From positions 62,001-126,000 of the forward strand of contig CAVUHC010000003.1 in the NCBI GenBank assembly GCA_963741135.1: DNA of 64,000 nt, given 5' to 3'. Each line of letters opens with the position of its first letter. Positions within the stretch are counted from its first letter, which is position 1. The notes under the pieces are model-generated. The model was not told the DNA's origin, made no database searches, and was given only the letters and a program-made list of their open reading frames with translations. The stretch is from Gp6-AA40 sp963741135 (GTDB lineage Bacteria; Acidobacteriota; Vicinamibacteria; Vicinamibacterales; UBA2999). Positions 8,337-16,317 of this stretch are shown here, piece by piece. The position numbers were made by a program, and so were the translations under genes.

Positions 8337-9047
8337 ATGCGCAACAAGATCATTGTCGGATCGACCATCGCACTCGCGTTGGTCGCCGCGCTGACGGTGA
8401 AAACCGCGTCCGCGCAAACCTATCCCGAGGACAAACGTGTGTTCTTCACGTTCAGCGGACCTGTCGCCGTTCCGGGGGTGACGCTCCCGGCCGGCAAGTA
8501 TCTGTTTCGACTGACGACCAGGATCGCCAGCGGCGAACGGAACGTCGTCCAGGTGCTGAGCGACGACGGGCAGAAGTCGTATGCGCAGTTTTTCGGTATT
8601 TCGGCGCTGCGCACCGACTTTGTCGCCAAGCCCGAGATCAGGTTCATGGAAACGGCCGAGGGCATGCCGGCCGCGGTAAAGACCTGGTGGTATCCGGGTG
8701 CCAAGGGCGGGTACGAATTCGTCTACCCGAAGGAGCAGGCGCGGTTGCTCGCCAAGGGTACAGGGCGACCGGTACTGACGGTGCGCCCCGAAAAACCGTC
8801 CGAGGTCGAGCGCATCACGCCGGCCGGGGCTGAGACCCCGGTGCGCGCCGAAGTCGCGGCGATGCCGGGAGGTGTCATCGCGGTCGGGGAAGTCGCCCCA
8901 CCGGCCATGCCCGTGATCGAGCCGACGCTCGAAGCGCGCGCGGATCTGCCGGCGACCGCGAGCGCGACGACCCTGATCGCCCTGGCGGCAGTGGGGCTGC
9001 TGTTCGGAGCGGCGTTCGTCAGAGGCGCGCGGATAGCTCTGGGCTGA
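8337..9047 (+). CDS. Exported protein with LPATA C-terminal sorting-like signal
   Basis: 236 residues from ATG 8337 (GAGAGGGAGGA upstream). There is a signal peptide to about residue 26 (VKTASAQ), then a globular beta-rich domain (TFSGPVAVPGVTLPAGKYLF) of a type common in Acidobacteriota exported proteins, a Pro-rich linker, and a C-terminus with LPATA at residues 204-208 followed by a hydrophobic helix and Arg residues. LPxTA plus helix plus basic tail is what a sortase substrate needs. A sortase gene sits two genes downstream, so I infer that it is processed by that enzyme; direct proof is lacking. Confidence 0.75.
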   Translation: MRNKIIVGSTIALALVAALTVKTASAQTYPEDKRVFFTFSGPVAVPGVTLPAGKYLFRLTTRIASGERNVVQVLSDDGQKSYAQFFGISALRTDFVAKPEIRFMETAEGMPAAVKTWWYPGAKGGYEFVYPKEQARLLAKGTGRPVLTVRPEKPSEVERITPAGAETPVRAEVAAMPGGVIAVGEVAPPAMPVIEPTLEARADLPATASATTLIALAAVGLLFGAAFVRGARIALG

Positions 9048-9072
9048 CGGGGAGTCATTCGCCCGGGCAACC

Positions 9073-9102
9073 ACGAGCGCCTGCCTGACGGCAGGCGCTC
9101 GT
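9073..9102. terminator. Perfect 13-bp stem hairpin between operon genes
   Basis: A 13-base arm beginning ACGAGCGCC pairs perfectly with its complement across the 4-base loop TGAC. No run of T follows, and the next gene's ribosome site (CAGGAGGG) starts soon after. It may act as a transcription attenuator or an mRNA stabiliser that sets the ratio of substrate protein to VWA and sortase, rather than as a full stop. Confidence 0.5.
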
Positions 9103-9119
9103 CACAGGAGGGACCTCAA

Positions 9120-10055
9120 ATGGACCCGCGCCGGCTCGTGACCACGGTGGCTCTCGTTGGCGTAGTGGGTGTCGTGCCGACGAGCCAGACGGCATCGCCA
9201 GTTCCGTTTGGCGGAGAGCCGCCCGTCTTCTCAGCGCAATCGGAGCTCGTCGTGCTCCAGGCGATGGTCGAGGATCGGACGCACGCCTACGTCACCGATC
9301 TGTCCGCCGATGCGTTCACGGTGCGCGAAGACGGCGTACCTCAGATGATCGAATTCTTCAACCGGCTGGATGCCCCGGTCACCGTCGGTCTTCTCATCGA
9401 TGGCAGCGGCAGCATGGCATCTGTCCGCAACCTCGTGGCGGCCGCGGCAGGGACGTTCGTGGCGACGAGCAATCCCGAGGACGAAGCGTTCGCGCTCACG
9501 TTCAACGAGCACGTCCGTCCCGCGTTGCCCGACACCGAACCCTTCACGAGCGAGGGGCTGACGCTTCGCGCAGCGCTGCTCGAGGCGCTCTTCGCGCGCG
9601 GCCGCACCGCGCTGTATGACGCCATCGTGAATGGCCTTCAGTACGTGACACGAGGCATGCATGAGCGGCGGGTGCTTGTGGCCATCAGCGACGGCGGGGA
9701 CAACGCAAGCGCGGCGACATTCGACGAGGTGCTCAGGCAAACGCAGATCTCCAACACCGTGATCTACACGATTGCGCTGGTGGATCCGCTCGACCGCGAT
9801 GCCAGACCCGGGCGTCTGAGGCGGCTGGCGGAAGCCAGTGGCGGCGAGTCGTTCGAGCCACACGACATCGCCGACATTCCCTCCGTCCTGCAGCACATCG
9901 CGCGCGATATCCGCAACATGTACACGATTGGCTACGCCCCTTCACGCAGCGGTGGCGCCGGCCTGCGACGGATCCGGGTCACCGTCGAGGCGCCGAACCA
10001 CGCCGCGCTTCGCGTCCGTACGCGGCAGGGATACCTGGTGGAGAAGAAGAGGTAG
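9120..10055 (+). CDS. Secreted VWA protein (VWFA-related Acidobacterial family)
   Basis: 311 residues, ATG 9120 after CAGGAGGG. A hydrophobic N-terminus suggests export. After a beta domain with LSADAFTVREDG comes the von Willebrand A fold with a complete MIDAS motif DGSGSM (Asp94, Ser96, Ser98), later ISDGGDN and a C-terminal YAPSRSGGAGLRRIRV segment. This order, with the FTVREDG domain before the VWA, is typical of the large family of acidobacterial VWFA-related proteins. Likely a metal-dependent adhesion or protein-binding domain outside the inner membrane. It sits two bases from the sortase gene, suggesting a role in the same surface complex. Confidence 0.85.
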   Translation: MDPRRLVTTVALVGVVGVVPTSQTASPVPFGGEPPVFSAQSELVVLQAMVEDRTHAYVTDLSADAFTVREDGVPQMIEFFNRLDAPVTVGLLIDGSGSMASVRNLVAAAAGTFVATSNPEDEAFALTFNEHVRPALPDTEPFTSEGLTLRAALLEALFARGRTALYDAIVNGLQYVTRGMHERRVLVAISDGGDNASAATFDEVLRQTQISNTVIYTIALVDPLDRDARPGRLRRLAEASGGESFEPHDIADIPSVLQHIARDIRNMYTIGYAPSRSGGAGLRRIRVTVEAPNHAALRVRTRQGYLVEKKR

Positions 10056-10057
10056 GC

Positions 10058-10663
10058 ATGGGTCGCCGATTTCTCCGGTTCGTGCTCCGATGGCTCGAGC
10101 GGGCGCTCTTCATCGGCGCCGTGGCATGCGCCACGTGGCTGTACGTGACGTGGAAAGACGCGACGTTCTACCAGCTCTACGCGAAAAACGAGATGGATCG
10201 CGTGGTCGCTCGCGAGCTCCCGGCCGACGCCTGGCGTCCATCGATCGCGCAGCCGGCGAACCGTCGCGATTCGCTCATCGGCCTGTTGACGATTCCCAGC
10301 GTCGATATGTCCGTCGCGATTGTCGAGGGTGATGATGATCAGGCGCTCCGTATCGCGGCCGGTCACCTGCCGGACACGCCCTTGCCCTGGGAGAAAGGCA
10401 ATTCGGCTTTTGCGGGGCACCGCGACAGCTTTTTCGCTCCTCTCGCGCGGGTACGCGGCGGCGATGAGATATCGCTCACGACGCGCCGTGGCATTCTGCA
10501 CTATCGCGTCGTCGTCATGACCATCGTCGGCCCGGACGATCTGTCCGTGCTGGGAACGTCGAACGACGCCGATCTCACGCTGATCACCTGCTACCCGTTT
10601 GGCTATCTGGGTCCCGCTCCGCAGCGTTTCGTGTTGCAGGCGGAACGTATCGCAGGTCCGTGA
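10058..10663 (+). CDS. Class D-like sortase
   Basis: 201 residues, ATG two bases after the VWA stop. An N-terminal membrane segment (about 15-31) is followed by the sortase barrel with GLLTIPSVDM, the catalytic His in AFAGHRDSFF (His121), the catalytic Cys in LTLITCYPFG (Cys178) and the Arg in APQRFVLQA (Arg190). All three catalytic residues are present. Sortases cut LPxTG-like signals and join the protein to an amine; in Gram-negative bacteria the acceptor is usually unknown. The LPATA protein at 8337-9047 is the obvious candidate substrate. Confidence 0.9.
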   Translation: MGRRFLRFVLRWLERALFIGAVACATWLYVTWKDATFYQLYAKNEMDRVVARELPADAWRPSIAQPANRRDSLIGLLTIPSVDMSVAIVEGDDDQALRIAAGHLPDTPLPWEKGNSAFAGHRDSFFAPLARVRGGDEISLTTRRGILHYRVVVMTIVGPDDLSVLGTSNDADLTLITCYPFGYLGPAPQRFVLQAERIAGP

Positions 10664-10691
10664 AAGATTCCCTGGCCTCGCGGGATCTTCC
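10662..10691. promoter_or_regulatory. Tandem palindrome pair upstream of the HhH/groEL operon
   Basis: Half-sites GAAAGATTCC and GGGATCTTCC with centres 20 bp apart, followed by GCGG; one of the best copies. It begins immediately at the sortase stop codon. Centre to -24 GG (10766) is 90 bp. Confidence 0.6.
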
Positions 10692-10764
10692 GCGGCAGTA
10701 CCATTCCAGCAGCTCTCAGGTCCGCGCTTCCGGAACGTCCATACGCTTTTCGCGCACGCGCCGT

Positions 10765-10780
10765 GGGCACGCTGGTTGCG
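10765..10780 (+). promoter_or_regulatory. sigma-54 promoter for the HhH/patatin/groEL operon
   Basis: Box GGGCACGCTGGTTGCG: identical to TGGCACG-N4-TTGC except the first base. Predicted start about 10791, an 18-base leader containing GCAGGG before ATG 10809. Confidence 0.7.
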
Positions 10781-10808
10781 TTACACGAAGCGAAGCAGGG
10801 CACATCAG

Positions 10809-11660
10809 ATGCCGGACCCGATGAATTGGCAAATCGCCGGTCGACTCGAAGAGGCAGCGCACCTGCTGCACGAGCACGACACCGATCCGTTTCGCGTGCG
10901 CGCTTACATGCATGCGGCGGCGTCGGTACGGGGTTGGCCCGAGTCGTTGGCGCGGATCTACCGCGACGGCGGTATTGAGGCGCTCGAGGAGCTGCCCGCG
11001 GTTGGCCCGAGCATCGCGCGCGCGATCCGGGAGCTGATCACGAGGGGACGGCTGCCGATGCTCGATCGCTTGCGCGCCGCATCCGATGCGGCGACTGTCC
11101 TGGCGTCGGTTCCCGGCATCGGTCGTGAGCTTGCCCGACGCCTGCACGACGAGCTCGGCATCGCGACACTCGAGGATCTCGAAGCGGCGGCGCATGACGG
11201 GCGCCTGGCGGGCATCGCCGGATTCGGCGAAAAGCGGCTCAGCGGGATCCGGGATTCATTGGCGCAGCGCCTCGGGCGGGTGGCGCCGTCGACAGTGTCG
11301 ACCGAAAAAGCACCTTCCGTCGCAGAACTACTGGACGTTGACAGCGAGTACCGCGAGAAAGCCGCCGCTGGCGCACTGCCGCAGATCGCGCCGCGTCGTT
11401 TCAACCCCGCGGGCAGGGCGTGGTTGCCGGTGCTGCACACGCAGCGAGCGGCACGCCAGTACACCGCGTTGTACTCGAACACGGCACACGCGCATCGTTT
11501 GCAGAAGACGCACGACTGGGTTGTTCTGTCTTGCGGCGATGGAGCCGACCGGCAACAGTTCACGGTGATCACCGCGGCGTACGGCCCGCTGCGGGGTCAG
11601 CGCGTCGTCGCTGGCCGCGAGCACGAATGTGTTGCCGTGGCGGCACGTACGGCGGCGTGA
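10809..11660 (+). CDS. Helix-hairpin-helix DNA-binding protein (PolX N-terminus-like)
   Basis: 283 residues from ATG 10809. The N-terminus (AAHLLHEHDTDPFRVRAYMHAA) resembles the 8-kDa HhH domain of family X DNA polymerases, followed by HhH motifs LPAVGPSIARAI (about 76-87) and VPGIGRELARRL and a third hairpin IAGFGEKRL. The nucleotidyltransferase domain of PolX is absent; instead there is a C-terminal domain with PRRFNPAGRAWLPVLHT and HDWVVLSCG, known to me only from similar uncharacterised proteins. A DNA-structure-binding role is likely. It is first in a sigma-54-type operon with patatin and GroEL. Confidence 0.8.
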   Translation: MPDPMNWQIAGRLEEAAHLLHEHDTDPFRVRAYMHAAASVRGWPESLARIYRDGGIEALEELPAVGPSIARAIRELITRGRLPMLDRLRAASDAATVLASVPGIGRELARRLHDELGIATLEDLEAAAHDGRLAGIAGFGEKRLSGIRDSLAQRLGRVAPSTVSTEKAPSVAELLDVDSEYREKAAAGALPQIAPRRFNPAGRAWLPVLHTQRAARQYTALYSNTAHAHRLQKTHDWVVLSCGDGADRQQFTVITAAYGPLRGQRVVAGREHECVAVAARTAA

Positions 11661-11695
11661 TCGATTGCGCTGTTCTCTCGTGGCTGGTGGGGTGA

Positions 11696-12871
11696 GTGGT
11701 GGCTGACTCCGAATTCGCCGTCGTGCTAACGGGAGGTGGCGCCAGGGCGGCGTACCAGGTTGGTTTCCTGCGGCACCTTGCTTCACGGTACCCCGATTTT
11801 GCGCCCGGGATCCTGACCGGCGTGTCGGCCGGTGGCATTCTCGCCGCAGATCTGGCGGCACGCAAAGGACATTTCGCCGATGCCGTGGAGGACCTGTCGG
11901 TTCTCTGGCGCGGGCTGACGATGTCGGACGTCTTCCGCGTCGACCCGGCGAATCTGTCGTCGCGCGTCGCGCGCTGGGGGCTGCGTCTCGTGTCCGGCGG
12001 CGCACCAGGAACGCCGCGCGCGCGAAGCCTTGTCGACACAGCGCCGCTCCGGGAGTTGCTCGTGCGCAGTCTGCAGATCGCACCCGACGGCGCGATCCCC
12101 GGGCTCGCGAAAAACCTCGCGTCGGGCGCCGTCGACGCGTTCGCGCTGACCGCGTCGAGCTATACCACTGGACAATCGGTCACGTGGGTGCAGCGCCGTG
12201 AGGGGTGCGGCCTGCTGACGTGGGAGCGGCCGCGGCGTCGAAGCATCGCCGGATGCGTCGGTGTCGATCACATCATGGCGTCTTCAGCCCTTCCGTTTTT
12301 CTTTCCTGCGGTCCAGATCGACGGTTCCTGGTACGGCGACGGCGGCATCCGGCTGACGGCGCCGCTGGCGCCGGCGGTTCATCTTGGCGCGCGAAAAATC
12401 ATCGCCGTCTCGACGCGCTATCCCCGATTCCAGTCGGAGGCCGGCCAGCCCGTGGCGAACGGGTATCCGCCGCCGGCCCAGGTTGCCGGCATGCTCCTGA
12501 ACGCGATCTTTCTCGACCTGCTGGACGCGGATGCGCTTCGGCTGGAGCAGATCAATGGGCTCGTCGATCGCCGTCCCATCGAATCGCCTGATGGCTTGAG
12601 ACATATCGATCTCCTGATCCTGCGGCCCTCCCAGGATCTTGGGCGCCTCGCCAACCAGTTCGAAGTCGAGTTGCCCCGCGGCTTCAGATTCCTGTTACGT
12701 GGCCTCGGCAGCCGCGAGACGCGGTCCAACGACCTGCTCAGCCTGCTGATGTTCCAGCAGGACTACATTGCGCGCCTGATCGCGCTGGGCGAAGCCGACG
12801 CGCGCGCGCGTGCCGCGGAGATCGACGCATTTATGGCGGATGAGCGGTTGGCCGTCGGCGCGGCCTCCTGA
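11696..12871 (+). CDS. Patatin-like phospholipase
   Basis: 391 residues, start GTG at 11696 (GTG 11699 is an alternative). The oxyanion loop LTGGGARAAYQVG, the nucleophile elbow GVSAGG (Ser44) and the catalytic Asp in DGG (Asp215) are all present, so the catalytic dyad is complete. Patatins hydrolyse acyl chains of membrane lipids. No signal peptide is seen, so it probably acts at the cytoplasmic face. It lies between the HhH gene (35 bases) and groEL (22 bases), within one operon. Confidence 0.88.
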   Translation: MVADSEFAVVLTGGGARAAYQVGFLRHLASRYPDFAPGILTGVSAGGILAADLAARKGHFADAVEDLSVLWRGLTMSDVFRVDPANLSSRVARWGLRLVSGGAPGTPRARSLVDTAPLRELLVRSLQIAPDGAIPGLAKNLASGAVDAFALTASSYTTGQSVTWVQRREGCGLLTWERPRRRSIAGCVGVDHIMASSALPFFFPAVQIDGSWYGDGGIRLTAPLAPAVHLGARKIIAVSTRYPRFQSEAGQPVANGYPPPAQVAGMLLNAIFLDLLDADALRLEQINGLVDRRPIESPDGLRHIDLLILRPSQDLGRLANQFEVELPRGFRFLLRGLGSRETRSNDLLSLLMFQQDYIARLIALGEADARARAAEIDAFMADERLAVGAAS

Positions 12872-12893
12872 CACGGTCAGTTGAAAGGGTTGT

Positions 12894-14516
12894 ATGAGTC
12901 ACAAGCATCTGCTGTTTCGCTCGGAAGCACGCGAGAAGATTCTCAAGGGCGCCACGGCCATCGCCGACGCCATCCGCGTCACGCTGGGGCCGAAGTCGAA
13001 GTGCGTGCTCATCGAGAAGCGCTGGGGCAAGCCGATTGTCTGCAACGACGGTGTCACAATCGCCAAGGAGTTCGAGCTGAAGGATCCTGACGAGAACCTC
13101 GGCGCCCAGATGATTCGCGGCGCGGCCGAGCGCACCGGCGACGCCGTCGGTGACGGCACGACTACTGCCACGATTCTGGCGCAGGCGATCGTCGCCGAAG
13201 GCGTTCGCAACATTGCCGCCGGCGCGAGCGCGATCGATCTGAAGCGCGGGCTCGACCGCGCGCTGCACGTGACGGTTGACGAACTTCGGCGACTCTCGCG
13301 TCCCGTCCAGAGTGCGCTCGAAAAGACACAGGTGGCCACGATTGCCGCACACAATGACGCATCCATCGGTGAGCTCGTTGCACAGGCGATCGAGAAGGTC
13401 GGCGCCGAGGGGGCGGTGACCGTCGAGGAAGCCAAGGGGACCGACACGACAATGGAGGTCGTTGAGGGCATGCAGTTCGATCGTGGGTACCTCTCTCCGT
13501 ATTTCGTCACGGATCCGGAAAAGATGCAGGCGGTGCTCGAAGATGCGCACGTGCTGCTCTGCGACAAGAAGATCAGCACCCTGAAGGACCTGCTGCCGCT
13601 GCTGGAACAGGTGGCGAAGGAAGCGAGTTCACTACTCGTCGTGGCCGAGGACGTCGACGGTGAAGCGCTGGCTACGCTGGTCGTGAACCGGCTGCGCGGC
13701 GCGCTGGCGACTGTGGCCGTGAAGGCGCCGGGATTCGGCGATCGCCGAAAGGCGGTTCTCGAGGACATGGCGATCCTCACGGGCGGGCAGCTCATCGCGG
13801 AAGAGCTCGGGCTGCGGATGGAGAATGTCACCCTCGCGCACCTTGGCCGCGCCAAGCGCGTCGTCGTCGATCGCGAGCACACGACGATCGTCGGTGGCGC
13901 CGGCGGGCGGCCGGCGATCGATGGGCGATGCCAGGAGCTGCGGCGACAGATCTCCGACAGCACGTCAGATTACGACAAAGAGAAGCTCGAGGAGCGGCTG
14001 GCCAAGCTTGTGGGCGGCGTCGCGGTCATCCGGGTGGGCGCGCCATCGGAGGCCGAGATGAAGAGCCGCCGCGAGGCGTTTGACGACGCGATCCACGCGA
14101 CGAGGGCGGCCGTCGCGGAGGGCATCGTGCCGGGCGCCGGGCTCGCATTGCTGCGCGCGATCCCTGCGGTAGAAGCCGAGGCGGCCCGCACGCAGGGAGA
14201 CGAGCGCGCCGGTATGCTGATTCTCAGGCGTGCACTCGAGACGCCGACTCGTCAGATCGCCGAGAACTCGGGGGTCGACAGCGGTGTCGTGGTGGAAAGG
14301 ATGCGCAACGGCAGCGGCTCGTCCGGATTCGATGCGGCCAAGAGTGAGTACGTCGACCTCGTGGCGGCGGGCATCCTTGACCCGACAAAGGTCGTGCGAC
14401 TGGCGATCGAGAACGCCGTCTCTGTGGCCGGCACGCTGCTGCTGACCGAGGCGACCATGACCGAGGTGCGCGAGCAAAAGACGGAGCAGCCCGGCGTCAA
14501 CGCCGACGGAATGTAG
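12894..14516 (+). CDS. groEL: Divergent GroEL chaperonin without adjacent groES
   Basis: 540 residues from ATG 12894 (TTGAAAGGG upstream). Complete chaperonin: TLGPKSKCVLI, NDGVTIAKEFELKDPDENLGA, GDGTTTATILAQ (Asp87), the apical domain with PYFVTDPEKM, and the ATPase Asp in DAIHATRAAVAEGIVPGAG. The N-terminus MSHKHLLFRSEAREKILKG is unlike housekeeping GroEL, Cys replaces the usual residue in PIVCNDG, and the C-terminus (GVNADGM) lacks the GGM repeat tail. No groES is near. I infer a second, stress-specific copy co-expressed with a lipase and a DNA-binding protein. Confidence 0.93.
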   Translation: MSHKHLLFRSEAREKILKGATAIADAIRVTLGPKSKCVLIEKRWGKPIVCNDGVTIAKEFELKDPDENLGAQMIRGAAERTGDAVGDGTTTATILAQAIVAEGVRNIAAGASAIDLKRGLDRALHVTVDELRRLSRPVQSALEKTQVATIAAHNDASIGELVAQAIEKVGAEGAVTVEEAKGTDTTMEVVEGMQFDRGYLSPYFVTDPEKMQAVLEDAHVLLCDKKISTLKDLLPLLEQVAKEASSLLVVAEDVDGEALATLVVNRLRGALATVAVKAPGFGDRRKAVLEDMAILTGGQLIAEELGLRMENVTLAHLGRAKRVVVDREHTTIVGGAGGRPAIDGRCQELRRQISDSTSDYDKEKLEERLAKLVGGVAVIRVGAPSEAEMKSRREAFDDAIHATRAAVAEGIVPGAGLALLRAIPAVEAEAARTQGDERAGMLILRRALETPTRQIAENSGVDSGVVVERMRNGSGSSGFDAAKSEYVDLVAAGILDPTKVVRLAIENAVSVAGTLLLTEATMTEVREQKTEQPGVNADGM

Positions 14517-14681
14517 ATGTGAATTGCCGGAGCCAAGAGCTTGATGTGCAGGTCGATCACTTCACCTCGAACGTGATGCCTGACGCACCTGCACAGGCTT
14601 GCGTCGTCGTGCGCCGGAGACGCCAGCGCGAAATCCTCAGCGTCCTCGGAGACGCGGAGTCTATCGATCGTGGGCGCTGTC

Positions 14682-14918
14682 TTACGGCTCGCCATGCAGC
14701 TTGCGCAGGTAATGCGACCGCGACTCAACCTCGGTCAGCCTTGCGCTGGCATAGAGCGATGCTTCCGTGAGGATCTTCGCCGCCGCCTCGTCATGACGCA
14801 TGAGAAGCGCATGAAAATCCTGGCCTGCGGCCGCCAGGAACTCGCTGATCAACTGCCTTTCGAGCTCAGCCAGCGGCTCTTCGATGGGTGCGCCACTGTC
14901 TGCTTGTTTCGTTGTCAT
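14682..14918 (-). CDS. Small helical protein of unknown function
   Basis: 78 residues from ATG 14918-14916, with AGAAAGAG upstream; an in-frame TTG at 14939 is a weaker alternative. The protein is acidic and mostly helical, with LAELERQLISEFLAAAGQDF and EVESRSHYLRKLHG. No known domain. A sigma-54-type box at 14958-14973 points at it, and that box is a sequence relative of the one before the HPF gene at 23707, so this gene occupies the HPF position in a duplicated control region. Confidence 0.6.
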   Translation of the reverse strand: MTTKQADSGAPIEEPLAELERQLISEFLAAAGQDFHALLMRHDEAAAKILTEASLYASARLTEVESRSHYLRKLHGEP

Positions 14919-14957
14919 AACGCATTCTCTTTCTGTCAACGGCGACGCTCTGGAGGA

Positions 14958-14973
14958 TGCACCCCTTGCGCCA
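14958..14973 (-). promoter_or_regulatory. sigma-54-type promoter for the small helical protein
   Basis: Promoter-strand box TGGCGCAAGGGGTGCA: GG at 14972-14971, ten bases, GC at 14960-14959. Predicted start about 14947, 29 bases before ATG 14918. It is the homologue of the box at 23744-23759. Confidence 0.55.
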
Positions 14974-15071
14974 AGCGATCTCGATTGAATCCGAAGGCCG
15001 CGGGTCGGTTTCCGCGCGACTACAGTTGACCCTCGATGGACCGGGACTTCGACAGTCAGACGTCGATGGGG

Positions 15072-15100
15072 GAAGAATTCGGGTATGGCTGGAAATTACT
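15072..15100. promoter_or_regulatory. Tandem palindrome pair (duplicate, partly decayed)
   Basis: Half-sites GAAGAATTCG and GGAAATTACT with 19 bp between centres. It is the counterpart of 23866-23896. The second half has lost its TTC end, fitting decay after duplication. Confidence 0.4.
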
Positions 15101-15180
15101 CATACGGTGGATTTGGGGTTCGCCGGGCGCTTCCAGACCCTGCTCAACGCAGGATTCTGGCCGGCGCAGGCCGACTCCGC

Positions 15181-15315
15181 ATGAGGTACGCGACATGCGT
15201 TTCTTGGCGCTGTTACTGGCAGGCATTCCAGGATCTCAACGCGTTAGGATTCACGTTGAGCGATACGAGGCTGGATTTCGGACGGGCCAGCGTGGCGCTC
15301 GTGCTGACCTTCTGA
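15181..15315 (+). pseudogene. Outer-membrane protein remnant (C-terminal 30 residues only)
   Basis: The last 30 codons, AFQDLNALGFTLSDT onward, match the C-terminus of the outer-membrane protein at 24032-24619 almost residue for residue and end at the same place. The sequence before them matches the upstream region of that gene, so the body (about 500 bases) has been deleted. An open frame of 44 codons from ATG 15181 remains. It ends two bases before the ATPase start. Confidence 0.7.
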
Positions 15316-15316
15316 C

Positions 15317-16162
15317 ATGACCGCACCAGTTGACCCGCTGCTATCGAAGGAACCTGCGGTACCGCCGGCGGTGGTGTTCGACAACGTGTCGTTCGCCTTC
15401 GATGAACATGTCGTGCTCCGCGACATTAGCTTTAGCGTGCCGAAGGGAGGTATGAAAATCATGCTCGGTGCAAGCGGCGCCGGGAAATCTGTTGTGCTCA
15501 AACTGATTCTCGGACTGCTGCGACCGGACGCCGGGACGATTCTCGTCAATGGTCAGCGAATCGACACCATGACCGAGCACGATCTCCTGCGCACGCGGGC
15601 AGATATCGGCATGCTGTTTCAGGAAAACGCACTGTTCGATTCGCTGACCGTTGCCGAGAACGTCGGTTACAGGCTGTACGAGGAAACCGACATGCCGACA
15701 AACCAGGTGCGTAGCCGTATTGAGGACGTCCTGAGTTTCATCGGTCTCCAGGAGTACATCGACCGGATGCCAGTGGAGCTGTCCGGCGGCCAGCGGCGGC
15801 GGGTCGCGATCGCCCGCGCGATAGCGGCAAAACCGAACCTCCTGCTCTTTGACGATCCGACATCCGGGCTCGACCCGATCATCGCGACAACGGTTGACGA
15901 CGAGATCGTCAAGCTCCGGGATTTCGAACGTGTCACATCGATCGTGGTCACGCACCAGATCCGGGACGCGTTCTACGTGGCCACGCACGAGGCCGTACGC
16001 AAAAACGACCGCGTAGCCATCACCGAGACACAGGCCCAGCACGCGGAGTTCATGGTGCTGCACGACTGCCGCATCCACTTCGACGGGAGTGGCGCGGAGC
16101 TGCGAGCATCACGAGACGGTGTCTTGCAGGCCTTTCTGTTCATGACGCTTCCTCCTTGGTAG
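15317..16162 (+). CDS. Orphan ABC ATPase of the MlaF/Mkl type
   Basis: 281 residues. Walker A GASGAGKSV, Q-loop LFQENALFDSLTVAENVGY, signature LSGGQRRRVAIARA and a switch His in VVTHQ are present; the insert ENALFDSLTVAENV is typical of Mla/Mkl phospholipid-transport ATPases. At the end of Walker B the usual catalytic Glu is Asp (LLLFDDPTSGLDP), which would slow ATP hydrolysis. No permease or MCE-domain partner gene is close by, so it must work with subunits encoded elsewhere or be regulatory. It starts just after the outer-membrane remnant, which may have placed it behind a foreign promoter. Confidence 0.85.
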   Translation: MTAPVDPLLSKEPAVPPAVVFDNVSFAFDEHVVLRDISFSVPKGGMKIMLGASGAGKSVVLKLILGLLRPDAGTILVNGQRIDTMTEHDLLRTRADIGMLFQENALFDSLTVAENVGYRLYEETDMPTNQVRSRIEDVLSFIGLQEYIDRMPVELSGGQRRRVAIARAIAAKPNLLLFDDPTSGLDPIIATTVDDEIVKLRDFERVTSIVVTHQIRDAFYVATHEAVRKNDRVAITETQAQHAEFMVLHDCRIHFDGSGAELRASRDGVLQAFLFMTLPPW

Positions 16163-16317
16163 TGTGCCGTCGACCGACTCGACATGTACGGCGAGGAATT
16201 CGTGCAGCGCGTCCGCGCTGCGATGGGCCGTGTCCGCACGGCGATCTCGTTGGAATACGGTGGACAGCGCCAGCGGAGGAGCGGCCGCGCGCATCAGGCT
16301 CGTGGCTCCAGCAACAC

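Larger units (their letters stand above)
14935..15222. repeat. Degenerate copy of the HPF/outer-membrane control region (relative of 23725-24030)
   Basis: About 290 bases here align by eye to 23725-24030: both begin GACGCTCTGG, carry GGATGCACCC near the same place, then CCGCGGGTCG, AGACGTCGA, a GGAAGAATT/GGAAATT pair, AGGATTCTGGC and GACATGCG or GCCATGCG. The shared block includes a leftward sigma-54 box and the palindrome pair, so a whole divergent promoter was duplicated. No gene is encoded in the block itself. Confidence 0.7.

Noticed and set aside
7428..9047. A single open frame of 539 codons spanning the intergenic region and the LPATA gene.
   Set aside because: Its first 300 codons lie over the control region and the YtxH gene in another frame. 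The real start is ATG 8337 with its own ribosome site and a signal peptide.
7839..9074. A 411-codon frame on the minus strand opposite the YtxH and LPATA genes.
   Set aside because: It is the complement of well-supported genes in high-GC DNA, is rich in Arg, and has no domain pattern or ribosome site.
12872..12893. CIRCE repeat or groES gene before groEL.
   Set aside because: Only 22 bases separate patatin and groEL and no TTAGCACTC-type repeat is present. No small GroES-like frame is found near.
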